NCBI RefSeq assembly: GCF_020179605.1
Contig: NZ_JAINZO010000002.1
Span: 62,001-126,000 of the forward strand
Direction: 5' to 3'
Origin: Geomonas agri
GTDB lineage: Bacteria; Desulfobacterota; Desulfuromonadia; Geobacterales; Geobacteraceae
Length of the DNA: 64,000 nt
Both the position numbers and the translations under genes were made by a program. Positions 30,433-39,530 of the stretch are shown piece after piece; position 1 is the stretch's first letter; each line of letters begins with the position of its first letter. The notes under the pieces were generated by a model. It had not been told where the DNA came from and did no database searches. It saw only the letters and a list, made by a program, of their open reading frames with translations.

Positions 30433-30768
30433 CTAGGCCTTCTTCTCGCCTTCCGCGGCGGCCGCGGTGGCCGGTACCGGCTCGGCAGCGACGGTGGTGC
30501 CTTCGACCTTGGCTTTGAGCTCCTCGGCCTCGCGCACCTTCTCCTCCTCGGCCTTCTTCTTGGCCTCGGCCAGCTTGGCCAGGTGCTCCTTCTCTTCTTC
30601 GGTCCTGCTGTCAGCCTCGATGGTCTGCTTGAAGTCATCGGTGGCCTTCTTGAACTCCGCCAACCCCTTCCCGAGCGACTTCGCCAGGTCCGGCAGCTTC
30701 TGCGGGCCGATGACGATGAGTGCTATGACCAAAATGATGACCAGTTCAGGCATCCCGATTCCGAACAT
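30433..30768 (-). CDS. tatA: Twin-arginine translocase subunit TatA/TatB family
   Basis: A 111-residue protein: short N-terminal membrane helix ([20 protein letters not shown]) with the family GPQKLP hinge, an amphipathic helix ([20 protein letters not shown]) and a charged, then Ala-rich tail. TatA forms the pore for folded, twin-arginine-tagged proteins. TatA and TatB are hard to separate by sequence; the [16 protein letters not shown] pattern favours TatA/E. The ATG at 30768 follows GAGGT. No tatC is nearby. Confidence 0.85.
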   Translation of the reverse strand: MFGIGMPELVIILVIALIVIGPQKLPDLAKSLGKGLAEFKKATDDFKQTIEADSRTEEEKEHLAKLAEAKKKAEEEKVREAEELKAKVEGTTVAAEPVPATAAAAEGEKKA

Positions 30769-30884
30769 ACTATTTACCTCGCTTGGTATGCGTTCAAACA
30801 CGCGTTTGTCATACAAAAAGTCCAGAAAATAATAGAGGTTTTACCGACAGGTGTCAAGCTTGCAAAGGTAGGACCTTAATTGGT

Positions 30885-30913
30885 TTGACATGATCCCGAA
30901 CATTGTCTAAGAT
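30885..30913 (+). promoter_or_regulatory. Predicted promoter of nadA
   Basis: TTGACA (30885-30890), 17-base spacer, TAAGAT (30908-30913), 54 bases before the nadA ATG. Confidence 0.75.
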
Positions 30914-30967
30914 CGGTCCTGTTTACCATATATTTCAAATGAGAACGACAGTTTGGTGGTGACAGAC

Positions 30968-31882
30968 ATGACGCAGGACTCTTTAAAAGCCAACATTAAA
31001 GCGCTGCTCAAGGAGCGCAAAGCAGTGCTCCTGGCGCACAACTACATGCGCGACGAAGTGCAGGAGATCGCTGACATAACCGGTGACTCGCTAGCTCTTT
31101 CCATTGAGGCGGCCAAGACTGACGCCGAGGTGATCGTCTTCTGCGGCGTCCATTTCATGGCCGAATCGGCCTCGATCCTGGCACCGGAGAAGACCGTACT
31201 GCTCCCCCGCCTGGACGCGGGGTGCCCCATGGCCGACATGGTCTCGGCCGATGAGTTGAAGCAGCTCAAGGCTAAACTGCCCGGTGTGCCGGTGGTGACC
31301 TACGTGAATTCCTCCGCCGCGGTCAAGGCCGAGAGCGACATCTGCTGCACCTCCGCCAATGCCCTCAAGGTGGTCCAGTCCATGAGCGAGCAGGAGATCA
31401 TCTTCGCTCCGGACAAGAACCTGGGGAGCTATGTGGCCCGCTTCACCGACAAGAAGTTCCACCTCTGGGAAGGGTACTGCCCCACCCACGAGAGGCTCCG
31501 GCCCGAGGTGGTCAAGGAACTGAAGGAGCAGAATCCGGGCGCGCCTTTCGTCTGCCACCCGGAGTGCAATCCGGCCGTCGTGGCACTCGCCGACCACGTC
31601 TGCTCCACCACCGGCATGTACGACTACTGTAATAAGAGCGACGCCAAACGCTTCATCATCGGCACCGAGGCGGGCATCCTCTGGAGGCTCAAGCGCGAGA
31701 ACCCGGACAAGGAGTTCATCCTCGCCTCCCCCGCCCTCATCTGTCCCAACATGAAACTCACCTCGCTGGAAGACGTGCACGAGGCGCTCACCAGCATGAC
31801 CCCGGTGGTCAAGGTCCCCGAAGAGGTCCGCATCCCCGCCAAGCGCGCCCTGGACCGGATGCTCGCCATCCCGAGGGACTAA
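30968..31882 (+). CDS. nadA: Quinolinate synthase A
   Basis: NadA condenses iminoaspartate (from NadB) with dihydroxyacetone phosphate to quinolinate for NAD synthesis, using a [4Fe-4S] cluster. The 304-residue protein has [53 protein letters not shown] and ALICPNMK; the last three hold the expected cluster cysteines. The ATG at 30968 is taken as the start; an in-frame TTG at 30953 lies within the ribosome-site region. Confidence 0.95.
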   Translation: MTQDSLKANIKALLKERKAVLLAHNYMRDEVQEIADITGDSLALSIEAAKTDAEVIVFCGVHFMAESASILAPEKTVLLPRLDAGCPMADMVSADELKQLKAKLPGVPVVTYVNSSAAVKAESDICCTSANALKVVQSMSEQEIIFAPDKNLGSYVARFTDKKFHLWEGYCPTHERLRPEVVKELKEQNPGAPFVCHPECNPAVVALADHVCSTTGMYDYCNKSDAKRFIIGTEAGILWRLKRENPDKEFILASPALICPNMKLTSLEDVHEALTSMTPVVKVPEEVRIPAKRALDRMLAIPRD

Positions 31883-31937
31883 AAGCAGGGGGCAGGGACT
31901 AGGGGCTGGTAGAACCTTTCTTTCGCAAGGAGCACGT

Positions 31938-32501
31938 ATGATCCGATCCTTCAAAGGCATGCATCCCAAGATCGACCCATCCGCCTTCATCGCGGAGGGG
32001 GCTGTGGTCATCGGCGATGTGACCATCGGCAAGGAAGCAAGCATCTGGTACAACTGCGTGGTGCGCGGCGACGTGAACTCGATTAGCATCGGCGACCGGA
32101 CCAACATCCAGGACCTCTCCATGCTGCACGTGACCCACAAGAAACACGCCGAAGACCCGGGCGCCCCTCTCATCATCGGTAACGACGTCACCGTCGGGCA
32201 CAGCGTCACCCTGCACGGCTGCACCATCGAGGACGGCGCCTTCATCGGCATGCAGGCCATGATCATGGACAAGGCCGTGGTCGGCAAGGGGGCCCTGGTC
32301 GGCGCTCGCGCCCTGGTTACCGAGGGGACCGTCATCCCCCCCGGCACCCTCTGGGTCGGCGCGCCCGCCAAGTACAAGCGGGACCTGACCGAAAACGAGA
32401 TTGCCTGGCTGGGACGCTCAGCCGGGAACTACGTCCGGTATTCGAGGGAGTTCCTGGAAGATGAGGCCTCCCTGGCGCAGGACCTCAATAACACCCCATA
32501 G
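31938..32501 (+). CDS. Gamma-carbonic anhydrase family protein (left-handed beta helix)
   Basis: The 187-residue hexapeptide-repeat protein has the gamma-class zinc ligands in the expected pattern: SMLHVTHKKH (H64 and nearby) and VGHSVTLHGC (H88, H93), with repeated I-G-x-x-x-x hexapeptides. The family includes active Cam-type carbonic anhydrases and YrdA/PaaY-like proteins of unclear activity, so catalysis is likely but not certain. It starts 55 bases after nadA, probably co-transcribed, and is followed by a terminator. Confidence 0.88.
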   Translation: MIRSFKGMHPKIDPSAFIAEGAVVIGDVTIGKEASIWYNCVVRGDVNSISIGDRTNIQDLSMLHVTHKKHAEDPGAPLIIGNDVTVGHSVTLHGCTIEDGAFIGMQAMIMDKAVVGKGALVGARALVTEGTVIPPGTLWVGAPAKYKRDLTENEIAWLGRSAGNYVRYSREFLEDEASLAQDLNNTP

Positions 32502-32529
32502 GACTCTCTTCAAAGCTCACGTTGCCCAC

Positions 32530-32560
32530 AAGGGCCGGCTCTTTCCAGCCGGCCCTTTTT
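32530..32560 (+). terminator. Terminator after the gamma-carbonic anhydrase gene
   Basis: AAGGGCCGGCT-CTTTCC-AGCCGGCCCTTTTT. Confidence 0.88.
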
Positions 32561-32730
32561 ACTGCCCACAGGCAAATTCCCCCTGCGAGTACGCGCTTCC
32601 CAGCCCCCTACCCTCTCCCCCGGCTCCTCTGCGCAACAACCTCTGGACACCGAGGGCGCAATGCTGCTACCGTAGCCACGTTGACCGCCGGCACTAACGC
32701 CTGCGTCACTTCCCCGGCCCGGAGCATCTA

Positions 32731-33396
32731 TTGGCAGCAAACGACCCGCAAACCCGCCTGCTCGAAATTTTCGACTCCCTGTACCGGCGCTACGGCGCCC
32801 TCAACTGGTGGCCCGCCGATACCCCGTTCGAGGTCTGCATCGGGGCCATCCTGACCCAGAACACCAACTGGATCAACGTCGAGAAGGCCATAGTCAACCT
32901 GAAGCGGGAAGGGCTCATCTCGGTGCAAGCGATCCACGAAATTCCGCAGGAGCGCCTCGCTGACCTGATCCGCCCCTCCGGCTTCTTCAACGTGAAGAGC
33001 GTACGCTTGAAGGGATTTGTCGAGTGGTTCTTGCGCCGCCACGGCAGCCTGGACGCCATGTTCGCCGGCAGTTGGCAGGCGCTGCGCGACGAACTGATCA
33101 GGGTCCCCGGCATCGGTCCCGAGACCTGCGACTCCATCCTCCTCTACGCAGGCGGCAAACCATCCTTCGTGGTAGACGCCTACACCAGGCGCCTCTTTTC
33201 CCGGCTGGGCCTGGTCAGTGATAAGGACGACTACCACCGGGTGCGCGCCCTGTTCATGGGACACCTGCCGCCCGAGGTCCCGCTGTTCAACGAGTACCAC
33301 GCCCTGATCGTCGAGCAGTGCAAGCGCCACTGCCGCAAGAAACCTTCCTGTGACGGCTGCCCGCTTGCCCCGGCCTGCTGCTACGCGACTCCTTAA
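32731..33396 (+). CDS. HhH-GPD DNA glycosylase with [4Fe-4S] cluster (MagIII / endonuclease III-like)
   Basis: A 221-residue base-excision repair enzyme. GAILTQNTNWINVEKAI and the helix-hairpin-helix VPGIGPETCDSILLYA are followed by VVDAYTRR with the catalytic aspartate. The C-terminal cysteines CKRHCRKKPSCDGCPLAPACC bind the cluster. At the position of the Nth lyase lysine (GxGxKTA) there is Glu (GIGPETCDS), so it should be a monofunctional glycosylase, probably for alkylated purines. The start is TTG at 32731 with GGAG six bases upstream. Confidence 0.88.
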   Translation: MAANDPQTRLLEIFDSLYRRYGALNWWPADTPFEVCIGAILTQNTNWINVEKAIVNLKREGLISVQAIHEIPQERLADLIRPSGFFNVKSVRLKGFVEWFLRRHGSLDAMFAGSWQALRDELIRVPGIGPETCDSILLYAGGKPSFVVDAYTRRLFSRLGLVSDKDDYHRVRALFMGHLPPEVPLFNEYHALIVEQCKRHCRKKPSCDGCPLAPACCYATP

Positions 33397-33408
33397 CCTA
33401 CGGACACC

Positions 33409-34620
33409 ATGAAAAAATTCGCCAACGTCTTTTTGATCCTTTTCTTCGCCGACGGCTTCCTCTCCGTTTTGGATGAGCTCTCCTCACTGGTTGCCCCGGT
33501 TGCGCCGCTCACCTTGTTCAGGATCCAGGTCGCCAACTCGTTGCTGCTCCTGGCCATCCCCCTCTACTTCTTCCTGGGCATCGACCGGCGCCTCCCAAAA
33601 AATCTCTTCATCCCGCTGATCGCGTTCCTGTTCGTCTGTCCCCTTGCGGCCTGGGCGTTCCCGGTGCTGAGCGAGTCCAAGCTTTACCCGCTGGCCATGT
33701 CGTTCGTGCAGCTCTGCGTCCCACCGCTTATGATCGCGCGCTACCGTGACGCCAAGGATCCGGGGCTGACGCTGCCCGCATGGCGCTTCGAGGGGCCCTT
33801 CTTCGGGGCGCGGAACACGCTGGTCTTCACCGGCGTCAACGTCGTGGTCCTGCCCGTGCTGCTCGCCACGCTGACCCTGTTCTTTGCCGACGCCTGGGCG
33901 CTCGGCAACACGGCCGGCTTCATCAGGGTGACGCCGCGCGGGCTTTACCTGACCGAGCGGGTGTACCGCAAAGGGAACCAGACGCTTCGGCTCACCGGCA
34001 TGGTGCACGTAGGGGAGAAGGGATATTACGAAGACGTGGCACGGGTACCGGGCAAGGGGCAGACAGTTGTGCTGGCGGAAGGGGTGACCGACAAGAAACA
34101 GGTGCTGCGGCACCATTTCGACTATCGAGGTGTGGCGAGCTTCCTCGGGCTTGCCTCGCAGGACAAAATGCTCTTTTCAGGGAAGCTGATCGATCAGAAG
34201 GGGCTGCAGGCGCCGCCCAAGCCGGCGACGGGGGACCAGCCGGACATCCTGGTGGCGGACACCGACCTGAGCACCTTCCGTCCGGAGACGCTGCGTTTTC
34301 TGGACCAAGTGGGCAAGGAGCTCAAGAAGAGCCCGTCCTTTGTGGAAGCAGCGCTCAACCTGAACCGCTGGGCGGAGCAGAACGTCACCCCCCAGATGCA
34401 GGAGGTGATCATGGATGACATCCTGACCCGGCGCAACGAGGTGCTGCTCGGCTATCTCGACGAGGCGCTCAAGAAGTACGACACCGTCGTCATTCCGTGG
34501 GGTGCGCTGCACATGAAAGGGATCGAGGCGGGAGTGCTGAAGCGGGGCTTCGTGCTGCAAAAGGATCAGCAGCGGCTGGCCATCGACCTGAAGAGGATGT
34601 TAGTGGCTAAAGCCCGCTAA
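33409..34620 (+). CDS. Membrane protein with C-terminal TraB/TIKI-like domain
   Basis: The 403-residue protein has five or so hydrophobic segments in the first 170 residues, then a soluble domain. That domain carries GMVHVGEKGYYEDVA, TVVLAEGVTDKK and, near the end, VIPWGALHMKGIEAGVLKRGF. This GxxHxG ... EG ... GxxHxxGI pattern is that of the TraB/TIKI/GumN metal-dependent hydrolase superfamily; the assignment is mine from motifs. It starts 12 bases after the glycosylase gene and converges with the NUDIX gene (4-base overlap). Substrate unknown. Confidence 0.6.
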   Translation: MKKFANVFLILFFADGFLSVLDELSSLVAPVAPLTLFRIQVANSLLLLAIPLYFFLGIDRRLPKNLFIPLIAFLFVCPLAAWAFPVLSESKLYPLAMSFVQLCVPPLMIARYRDAKDPGLTLPAWRFEGPFFGARNTLVFTGVNVVVLPVLLATLTLFFADAWALGNTAGFIRVTPRGLYLTERVYRKGNQTLRLTGMVHVGEKGYYEDVARVPGKGQTVVLAEGVTDKKQVLRHHFDYRGVASFLGLASQDKMLFSGKLIDQKGLQAPPKPATGDQPDILVADTDLSTFRPETLRFLDQVGKELKKSPSFVEAALNLNRWAEQNVTPQMQEVIMDDILTRRNEVLLGYLDEALKKYDTVVIPWGALHMKGIEAGVLKRGFVLQKDQQRLAIDLKRMLVAKAR

Positions 34621-35249
34621 AACTGCTCCGACTCCTCGCCCGCCTGCTCCACTCCCCAGAACACGTCCAGGAAGTTCTTCAGTATCCGCGCGGTCAGACC
34701 CCAGATCTCGTCATCCCCGTAGAGGTAGAAGTACATCGGGTAGTTCTTGATCCCCTTGTGATCCCAGTACTCGACGCGGTACACGCCCGGCTTGGAGAAG
34801 TGCGCCAGGGGCACCTCGATCAGGCGCTCGATCTCGGCGTCGTTGACGGTGAGAGTGTAGTTTTCCGGGAAGATACCGACCACGGGGGTGACCAGGTAGT
34901 TGTGGATGGAGTGGCAGTCGTCCAGTTCGCCGAGAATCTCGACGTCGGAGGGGACGATGCCGACCTCCTCCCACGCCTCGCGGGTGGCGGTGTCGGCGCT
35001 GTCGCGGTCGCTTTCCTCGCAGCGCCCGCCAGGGAAGGAGATCTCGCCGCTATGGTGGGTGAGGTGGGTGGTGCGCTTGGTGAAGAGGATGTGGTACTCC
35101 CCGTTCTTCAAAAACAGGGGGAGCAGGACGGCGGCGGGAACCGGCCCCGCTTCCATGGGGACGCGCCGGCGCGCGGCGAGAGAGGCCTTCAGCCTCTCCC
35201 TGATCGCGGCCGGAGACCCCGGCCGTTCCTGCCCGTGCTCGGCTATCAG
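34617..35249 (-). CDS. NUDIX hydrolase, CoA pyrophosphatase-like; probable CTG start
   Basis: It carries the NUDIX box GGRCEESDRDSADTATREAWEEVGI (GX5EX7REUXEEXGU) preceded by HSGEISFPGG, the pattern of CoA diphosphatases (NudL/YeaB), which cleave CoA and its derivatives. The first ATG (35156) gives 179 residues beginning inside the conserved AAVLLPL strand region. The frame is open 31 codons further, to a CTG at 35249 with AAGGAG eight bases upstream, which overlaps the rpe stop as CTGA. That start gives 210 residues with the usual N-terminal helix (AAIRERLKASLAARRRVP). The start is inferred; the family is confident. Confidence 0.85.
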   Translation of the reverse strand: MIAEHGQERPGSPAAIRERLKASLAARRRVPMEAGPVPAAVLLPLFLKNGEYHILFTKRTTHLTHHSGEISFPGGRCEESDRDSADTATREAWEEVGIVPSDVEILGELDDCHSIHNYLVTPVVGIFPENYTLTVNDAEIERLIEVPLAHFSKPGVYRVEYWDHKGIKNYPMYFYLYGDDEIWGLTARILKNFLDVFWGVEQAGEESEQF

Positions 35250-35911
35250 AGCACCGGCTCCTTGGCCCGCCGCTTAAGCTCCGCGATGGTGGCGGCGTAG
35301 TCGGGGGAATTGAAGACCGCGCTGCCGGCAACGAAGACGTCGGCGCCGGCATGGGCGATGCGGGCGATGTTGTCGGTCTTCACCCCGCCGTCCACCTCGA
35401 GCTCAGCCTCCACGCCCCTACGGTCCATGGTGGCGCGCAGCGTCTGGATCTTCGGGATGCAGGCCTCGATGAAGGACTGGCCGCCGAAGCCCGGGTTAAC
35501 CGTCATCAGCAGGATCAGGTCCAGCTCCTCCATGACGTAGTCGAGCACGTTGAGCGGGGTCGCCGGGTTGAGCGACACGCCCGCCTTCTTGCCGAAGGAC
35601 TTGATCAACTGGATGGTGCGGTGCAGGTGGTTGGTCGCTTCCGCATGGACCACGATGATGTCGCTCCCCGCCTTGGCGAAGTCCGGGATGTAGCGGTCCG
35701 GGTCAACGATCATCAGGTGCACATCGAGCGGCAGTGTGGTCGCCCTACGCGCGGCCTCCACGATCAGCGGGCCGATGGTGATGTTGGGGACGAACTGGCC
35801 GTCCATGACGTCGATGTGGACATAGTCGGCGCCGGCGGTCTCGATGGCCTTGATTTCCTCGCCCAGACGCGCGAAGTCGGCGGAAAGTATGGAAGGTGCG
35901 ATCTTTTTCAT
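35246..35911 (-). CDS. rpe: Ribulose-phosphate 3-epimerase
   Basis: The 221-residue TIM-barrel enzyme interconverts ribulose-5-P and xylulose-5-P in the cytosol. The motifs are APSILSADFARLGEE, DYVHIDVMDGQFVPNITIG, HLMIVDPDRY, NPATPLNVLDYV, LLMTVNPGFGGQSF and VDGGVKTDNI, with all metal and catalytic residues in place. It lies eight bases downstream of rsmB, and its TGA overlaps the proposed CTG start of the NUDIX gene. Confidence 0.97.
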   Translation of the reverse strand: MKKIAPSILSADFARLGEEIKAIETAGADYVHIDVMDGQFVPNITIGPLIVEAARRATTLPLDVHLMIVDPDRYIPDFAKAGSDIIVVHAEATNHLHRTIQLIKSFGKKAGVSLNPATPLNVLDYVMEELDLILLMTVNPGFGGQSFIEACIPKIQTLRATMDRRGVEAELEVDGGVKTDNIARIAHAGADVFVAGSAVFNSPDYAATIAELKRRAKEPVL

Positions 35912-35919
35912 GGCTTCTC

Positions 35920-37269
35920 CTACTTGATTTTCTTGAGGCGGGCGGCGAAAAAGCCGTCCATGCCGTCGCGGTGCGGCCAGCTCCTGAAGAAGCCGCGCTC
36001 GGTGAACAGCGGCGCGAACTGGGGGAAGAGCGTGCGCAGGTCCTCGGCGACGAACTCGGGGTGCTCGCGCAGGAAGGTGTCGATAACGTACTCGTTCTCC
36101 TGCACGCTGGTGGAGCAGGTGGCGTAGAGGAGGATCCCCTCCTTCTCCAGGTACTTGCAGAGGTTCTCCAGAATGGTGACCTGGGTGCGGGCCTGCGGCA
36201 GCAAGTCATCCGGGGACTTGCTCCACTTCCCTTCCGGGTTGCGCCGGATCACGCCGAGCCCCGAGCAGGGGGCGTCGACCAGGATGCGCTGGAAGGTGAC
36301 CTCCTTGATGGCCGGGGAAGGCGCCGTGGCGTCCATGGTGAAGGTGCGCACCGAGGTGATGCCGAGCCGGTCGCAGGTTTCCTTGATCAGTCTTAGCTTC
36401 TTGTGGTTCACGTCGCAGGCATAGATCTCGCCGGAGTTCCCCATGAGCTGCGCGATCTGGGTGGTCTTGCCGCCCGGGGCCGCGCAGGCGTCCAGCACCC
36501 GGTCACCCTTTGCCGGCGCCAGGAACAGGGGCGCCAGCTGCGAGGACTCGTCCTGCACGGTGAAAAGGCCGTCGCGGAACGAGGGAAGCCGTGAAATGAG
36601 CCCGGACTGGTTCAGCCGGATGCCGTCGGGGGACCAGCGGGTCTCGCTGCAGTTAACCCCCTCCTCGGCCAGGCGCGCCATGAGCGCCTCGCGGGAGGCG
36701 CGCAGGGTGTTGACCCGGATGGTGAACGGGGGCGGCTCTGACATGGCGGTGGCCAGTTCCTCGGCCCCGTCCACACCCAGTTGGTCGCACCACTGCCTGG
36801 TGAGCCAGGCGGGATGGGAGTAGCGTACCGCCAGGTAGCCGGCGGGGTTCTCGGTGCGGTCCGGGTAGCTGATATTGTCGCGGTTGCGGTCGGCGTTTCT
36901 CAGGATGGCGTTGATAAAGCCGGAGGCGCGCGGCGCGAGTTCCTTGGCGAGCTTCACGGTCTCGTTCACCGCAGCCGAAACCGGGACGCGGTCCAGAAAG
37001 AAGCACTGGTACAGCCCAAGGCGCAGCAGGAGCAGCACGTAGAGCTCGAGCTTGTCGGTTCTCTGCTTGGAAAACTGCCCGATGATGTGGTCCAGGGTCC
37101 CCTGCCGGCGCAGCACACCGTACACCAGTTCGGTAAGCAGGCCGCGGTCAGCCCCCTTGATCATGTCCTTGGACAGTTCGTGGTCTATCAGGATGTCTGC
37201 GAAGGACTTCTCTTTTTCGATGCGGAGCAGGATCTCAAAGGCGGCGCGGCGCGGGTTTTTGCTGGACAA
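35920..37269 (-). CDS. rsmB: 16S rRNA (cytosine-967-C5)-methyltransferase
   Basis: The 449-residue protein has an N-terminal NusB-like RNA-binding domain (about residues 5-135, RRAAFEILLRIEKEKSFAD) and a C-terminal SAM-dependent methyltransferase with DACAAPGGKTTQIAQLM, the DAPCSGLGVIRRNPEGKW motif (first catalytic Cys) and YATCSTSVQENE (nucleophile Cys). The frame is open to 37332, but TTG at 37269 with AAAGGAAG in front yields the normal N-terminus SSKNPRRAAFEIL. First gene of an rsmB-rpe-NUDIX unit. Confidence 0.94.
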   Translation of the reverse strand: MSSKNPRRAAFEILLRIEKEKSFADILIDHELSKDMIKGADRGLLTELVYGVLRRQGTLDHIIGQFSKQRTDKLELYVLLLLRLGLYQCFFLDRVPVSAAVNETVKLAKELAPRASGFINAILRNADRNRDNISYPDRTENPAGYLAVRYSHPAWLTRQWCDQLGVDGAEELATAMSEPPPFTIRVNTLRASREALMARLAEEGVNCSETRWSPDGIRLNQSGLISRLPSFRDGLFTVQDESSQLAPLFLAPAKGDRVLDACAAPGGKTTQIAQLMGNSGEIYACDVNHKKLRLIKETCDRLGITSVRTFTMDATAPSPAIKEVTFQRILVDAPCSGLGVIRRNPEGKWSKSPDDLLPQARTQVTILENLCKYLEKEGILLYATCSTSVQENEYVIDTFLREHPEFVAEDLRTLFPQFAPLFTERGFFRSWPHRDGMDGFFAARLKKIK

Positions 37270-37353
37270 AATACTTCCTTTCAGGCGTGAGTGTCTGGGC
37301 TGGGCCGGATTCATTATATGCATTTTGCCCAAAACTGCAAGCGGTTAGGGGAC

Positions 37354-37381
37354 TTGACACAGGAAATCCAAAGGCTACCCT
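37354..37381 (+). promoter_or_regulatory. Predicted promoter for the thioredoxin-like gene
   Basis: TTGACA (37354-37359), 16-base spacer, TACCCT (37376-37381), 40 bases before the ATG. Confidence 0.6.
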
Positions 37382-37421
37382 TTAGCGTGGGTTTAATGAT
37401 AACCGGGAGGAGGGTTTAACC

Positions 37422-37982
37422 ATGATACCTTGGGAAACCGACATGGGCAAAGCGCTGGCTCGGGCGAAGGCTGAACAGAAGACCGTCTTGCTGGAATTCT
37501 TTAGCCCGCAATGTATCGGCTGCAAACAGATGGAGGAGGTCACCTTCGCCGACGAGGACGTGGTCAACTTCATCGCGGACCGCGTCATCCCGGTAAGGGT
37601 CCCGGTTTCCTCCACCACCCAGACCGGCGATTTCCGCATCTCATGGACCCCGACCCTGATCACCCTCGACCTGTACGGGCGCGAGCACCAGCGCACGGTC
37701 GGCTACCTCCCCCCCGACGAGATCGTCGGCTCGGTGCTGCTGGGGATGGCCAAGGCGAGCCTGGACAACGGCCAGTACAACGAGGCGGTGATCCAGTTGA
37801 CGACCCTTTTGAACGGCTGTCCGAAGTGCGCGGCGGCGCCCGAGGCGGTCTACCTGCGCGGCGTGGCCCGCTTCAGTTCGAGCCACGACCCCGCGGCGCT
37901 GAAGGACATCTACCAGCAGCTCTCCAAGGAGTACCCGGACAGCGACTGGACCAAGAGGGCCCAGCCCTTCACGCTGCTTTGA
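37422..37982 (+). CDS. Thioredoxin-fold protein with C-terminal TPR-like segment
   Basis: A 186-residue protein with no signal peptide. The N-terminal thioredoxin fold carries the redox motif CIGC (FFSPQCIGCKQMEEVTF) and the cis-Pro segment SWTPTLITLDLYG. The C-terminal part (about 110-180) has a helical repeat (SLDNGQYNEAVIQLTTLL). A CxxC in this context suggests cytosolic thiol-disulfide exchange; the partner is unknown. Single-gene unit with its own promoter and terminator. Confidence 0.82.
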   Translation: MIPWETDMGKALARAKAEQKTVLLEFFSPQCIGCKQMEEVTFADEDVVNFIADRVIPVRVPVSSTTQTGDFRISWTPTLITLDLYGREHQRTVGYLPPDEIVGSVLLGMAKASLDNGQYNEAVIQLTTLLNGCPKCAAAPEAVYLRGVARFSSSHDPAALKDIYQQLSKEYPDSDWTKRAQPFTLL

Positions 37983-38015
37983 TCGCCGCGCTACGCATCA
38001 GTTGCCAGTTCAACC

Positions 38016-38046
38016 GGAGGGCGGCTGCCATGCCGCCCTCTTTTTA
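38016..38046 (+). terminator. Terminator after the thioredoxin-like gene
   Basis: GGAGGGCGGC-TGCCAT-GCCGCCCTC followed by TTTTTA. Confidence 0.88.
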
Positions 38047-38099
38047 CATGCTATGACGGCCTTTGCGCCGAATGCTTTGCTGACGACAGGCTGACCCCT

Positions 38100-39530
38100 A
38101 TGGCACACGTGCTGGACCACATCTTCACTACTCTTCTTCTGGTCTCCCTGACCTCGCTGGCCATCCTTTCCGCCGGCCACGCGCTGATCAACAAGCGCGA
38201 CCCGCGCTCGGCACTGGGGTGGATCCTCACCTGCCTCGCCATCCCGTTCTTCGGCCCCATCTTCTACTGGGGCATGGGGGTGAACCGGATCTACAGCCGC
38301 GCCAAGCGCTGGCACCGGGAAGCCGGCCCCGCCCCTGTCCTTCCCCAGCCGCCGGCAGACCTCCTCCCCACCAAGCTCCCGGGAGAACTCGCCTACCTGC
38401 GGGAGTTACGCAACCTTTCCGAGCGCGTGGTGAGCACAAGGCTTTTGCCGGGTAACCACCTGATCCCCCTCGAGGACGGCGAGGAAGCCTACCCCGCCAT
38501 GCTCGCCGCCATCGACGCGGCGCAATCCTCGGTGCACCTCTCGACCTACATCTTCGACGGCGACGAGACCGGGAAACGCTTCATCAGGTCACTGACGCGG
38601 GCTGCGAACCGGGGAGTGGAGGTGCGGGTCATCGTGGACAGCCTGGGGGAGAAGTACTCGGTACCGACGGCGTGGGAGCTGCTGAAGGGGTCGAAGGTTG
38701 AATTCATGCGGTTTCTCCCCCTGCGGCCGGGGGGGTACCTGAACCTGCGCAACCACCGCAAGATCATGGTGGTGGACGGGACCATTGGCTTTACCGGCGG
38801 AATGAACATCGGCAGCAGGCACATGGTGACGGGGCCGCCACCGGTGGTCAAGGACCTGCACTTCCAGGTGACCGGGCCGGTGGTGGCCGACCTGCAGCGA
38901 ACCTTCCTGGAGGACTGGCACTTCGCCAAGGGGAAACAGCTCACCGACGCACGCTACTTCCCAGAGCTGACTGGAACCGGAACCGCTTTCGTGCGGGCGG
39001 TCAGCGACGGCCCGGACAAGGAATTCAGGAAGCTGAACTGGATCATCCTGGGCGCGCTCTCCTGCGCCAGGCGCACGGTCACCATCGTCACCCCCTACTT
39101 CATCCCGGACCGGCCGCTGATCTCGGCCCTGATCACCGCCGCCCTGCGCGGCGTCGAGATCACCCTGGTGCTCCCCGAGGTGAACAATCTCCCCTACCTG
39201 CAGTGGGCCAGCAACTCGTACCTGTGGGAGCTGCTGCAACAGGGGGTGCGCATCTACGCCCAGCCAGCCCCCTTCGTGCACAGCAAGTTCATGGTGATCG
39301 ATCGCAGCTGGAGCCTGATCGGCAGCGCCAACCTCGATCCCAGGAGCCTCAGGCTCAACTTCGAATTCAACCTCGAGGTTTACGACCTGAACTTCGCCGC
39401 CCAGCTCGAGGGTCACTGCCAGGCCATCCTACCGCTCTCTCGTGAGATCACCCTTGCGGAGATGGACGCTCGATCGCTTCCCGTCAAGCTGCGGGACGCC
39501 GCTGCCAAGCTTTTCTCCCCGTACCTTTAG
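38100..39530 (+). CDS. cls: Cardiolipin synthase (two-HKD phospholipase D family)
   Basis: The 476-residue inner-membrane enzyme joins two phosphatidylglycerols to cardiolipin. Two N-terminal membrane segments (about residues 5-28 and 38-60, ALGWILTCLAIPFFGPIFYW) precede the catalytic region. HKD 1 is NHRKIMVVDGTIGFTGGMNI (about residue 220) and HKD 2 is HSKFMVIDRSWSLIGSANLD (about residue 398); both are intact. The last 102 bases overlap the convergent diguanylate cyclase gene. Confidence 0.95.
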   Translation: MAHVLDHIFTTLLLVSLTSLAILSAGHALINKRDPRSALGWILTCLAIPFFGPIFYWGMGVNRIYSRAKRWHREAGPAPVLPQPPADLLPTKLPGELAYLRELRNLSERVVSTRLLPGNHLIPLEDGEEAYPAMLAAIDAAQSSVHLSTYIFDGDETGKRFIRSLTRAANRGVEVRVIVDSLGEKYSVPTAWELLKGSKVEFMRFLPLRPGGYLNLRNHRKIMVVDGTIGFTGGMNIGSRHMVTGPPPVVKDLHFQVTGPVVADLQRTFLEDWHFAKGKQLTDARYFPELTGTGTAFVRAVSDGPDKEFRKLNWIILGALSCARRTVTIVTPYFIPDRPLISALITAALRGVEITLVLPEVNNLPYLQWASNSYLWELLQQGVRIYAQPAPFVHSKFMVIDRSWSLIGSANLDPRSLRLNFEFNLEVYDLNFAAQLEGHCQAILPLSREITLAEMDARSLPVKLRDAAAKLFSPYL

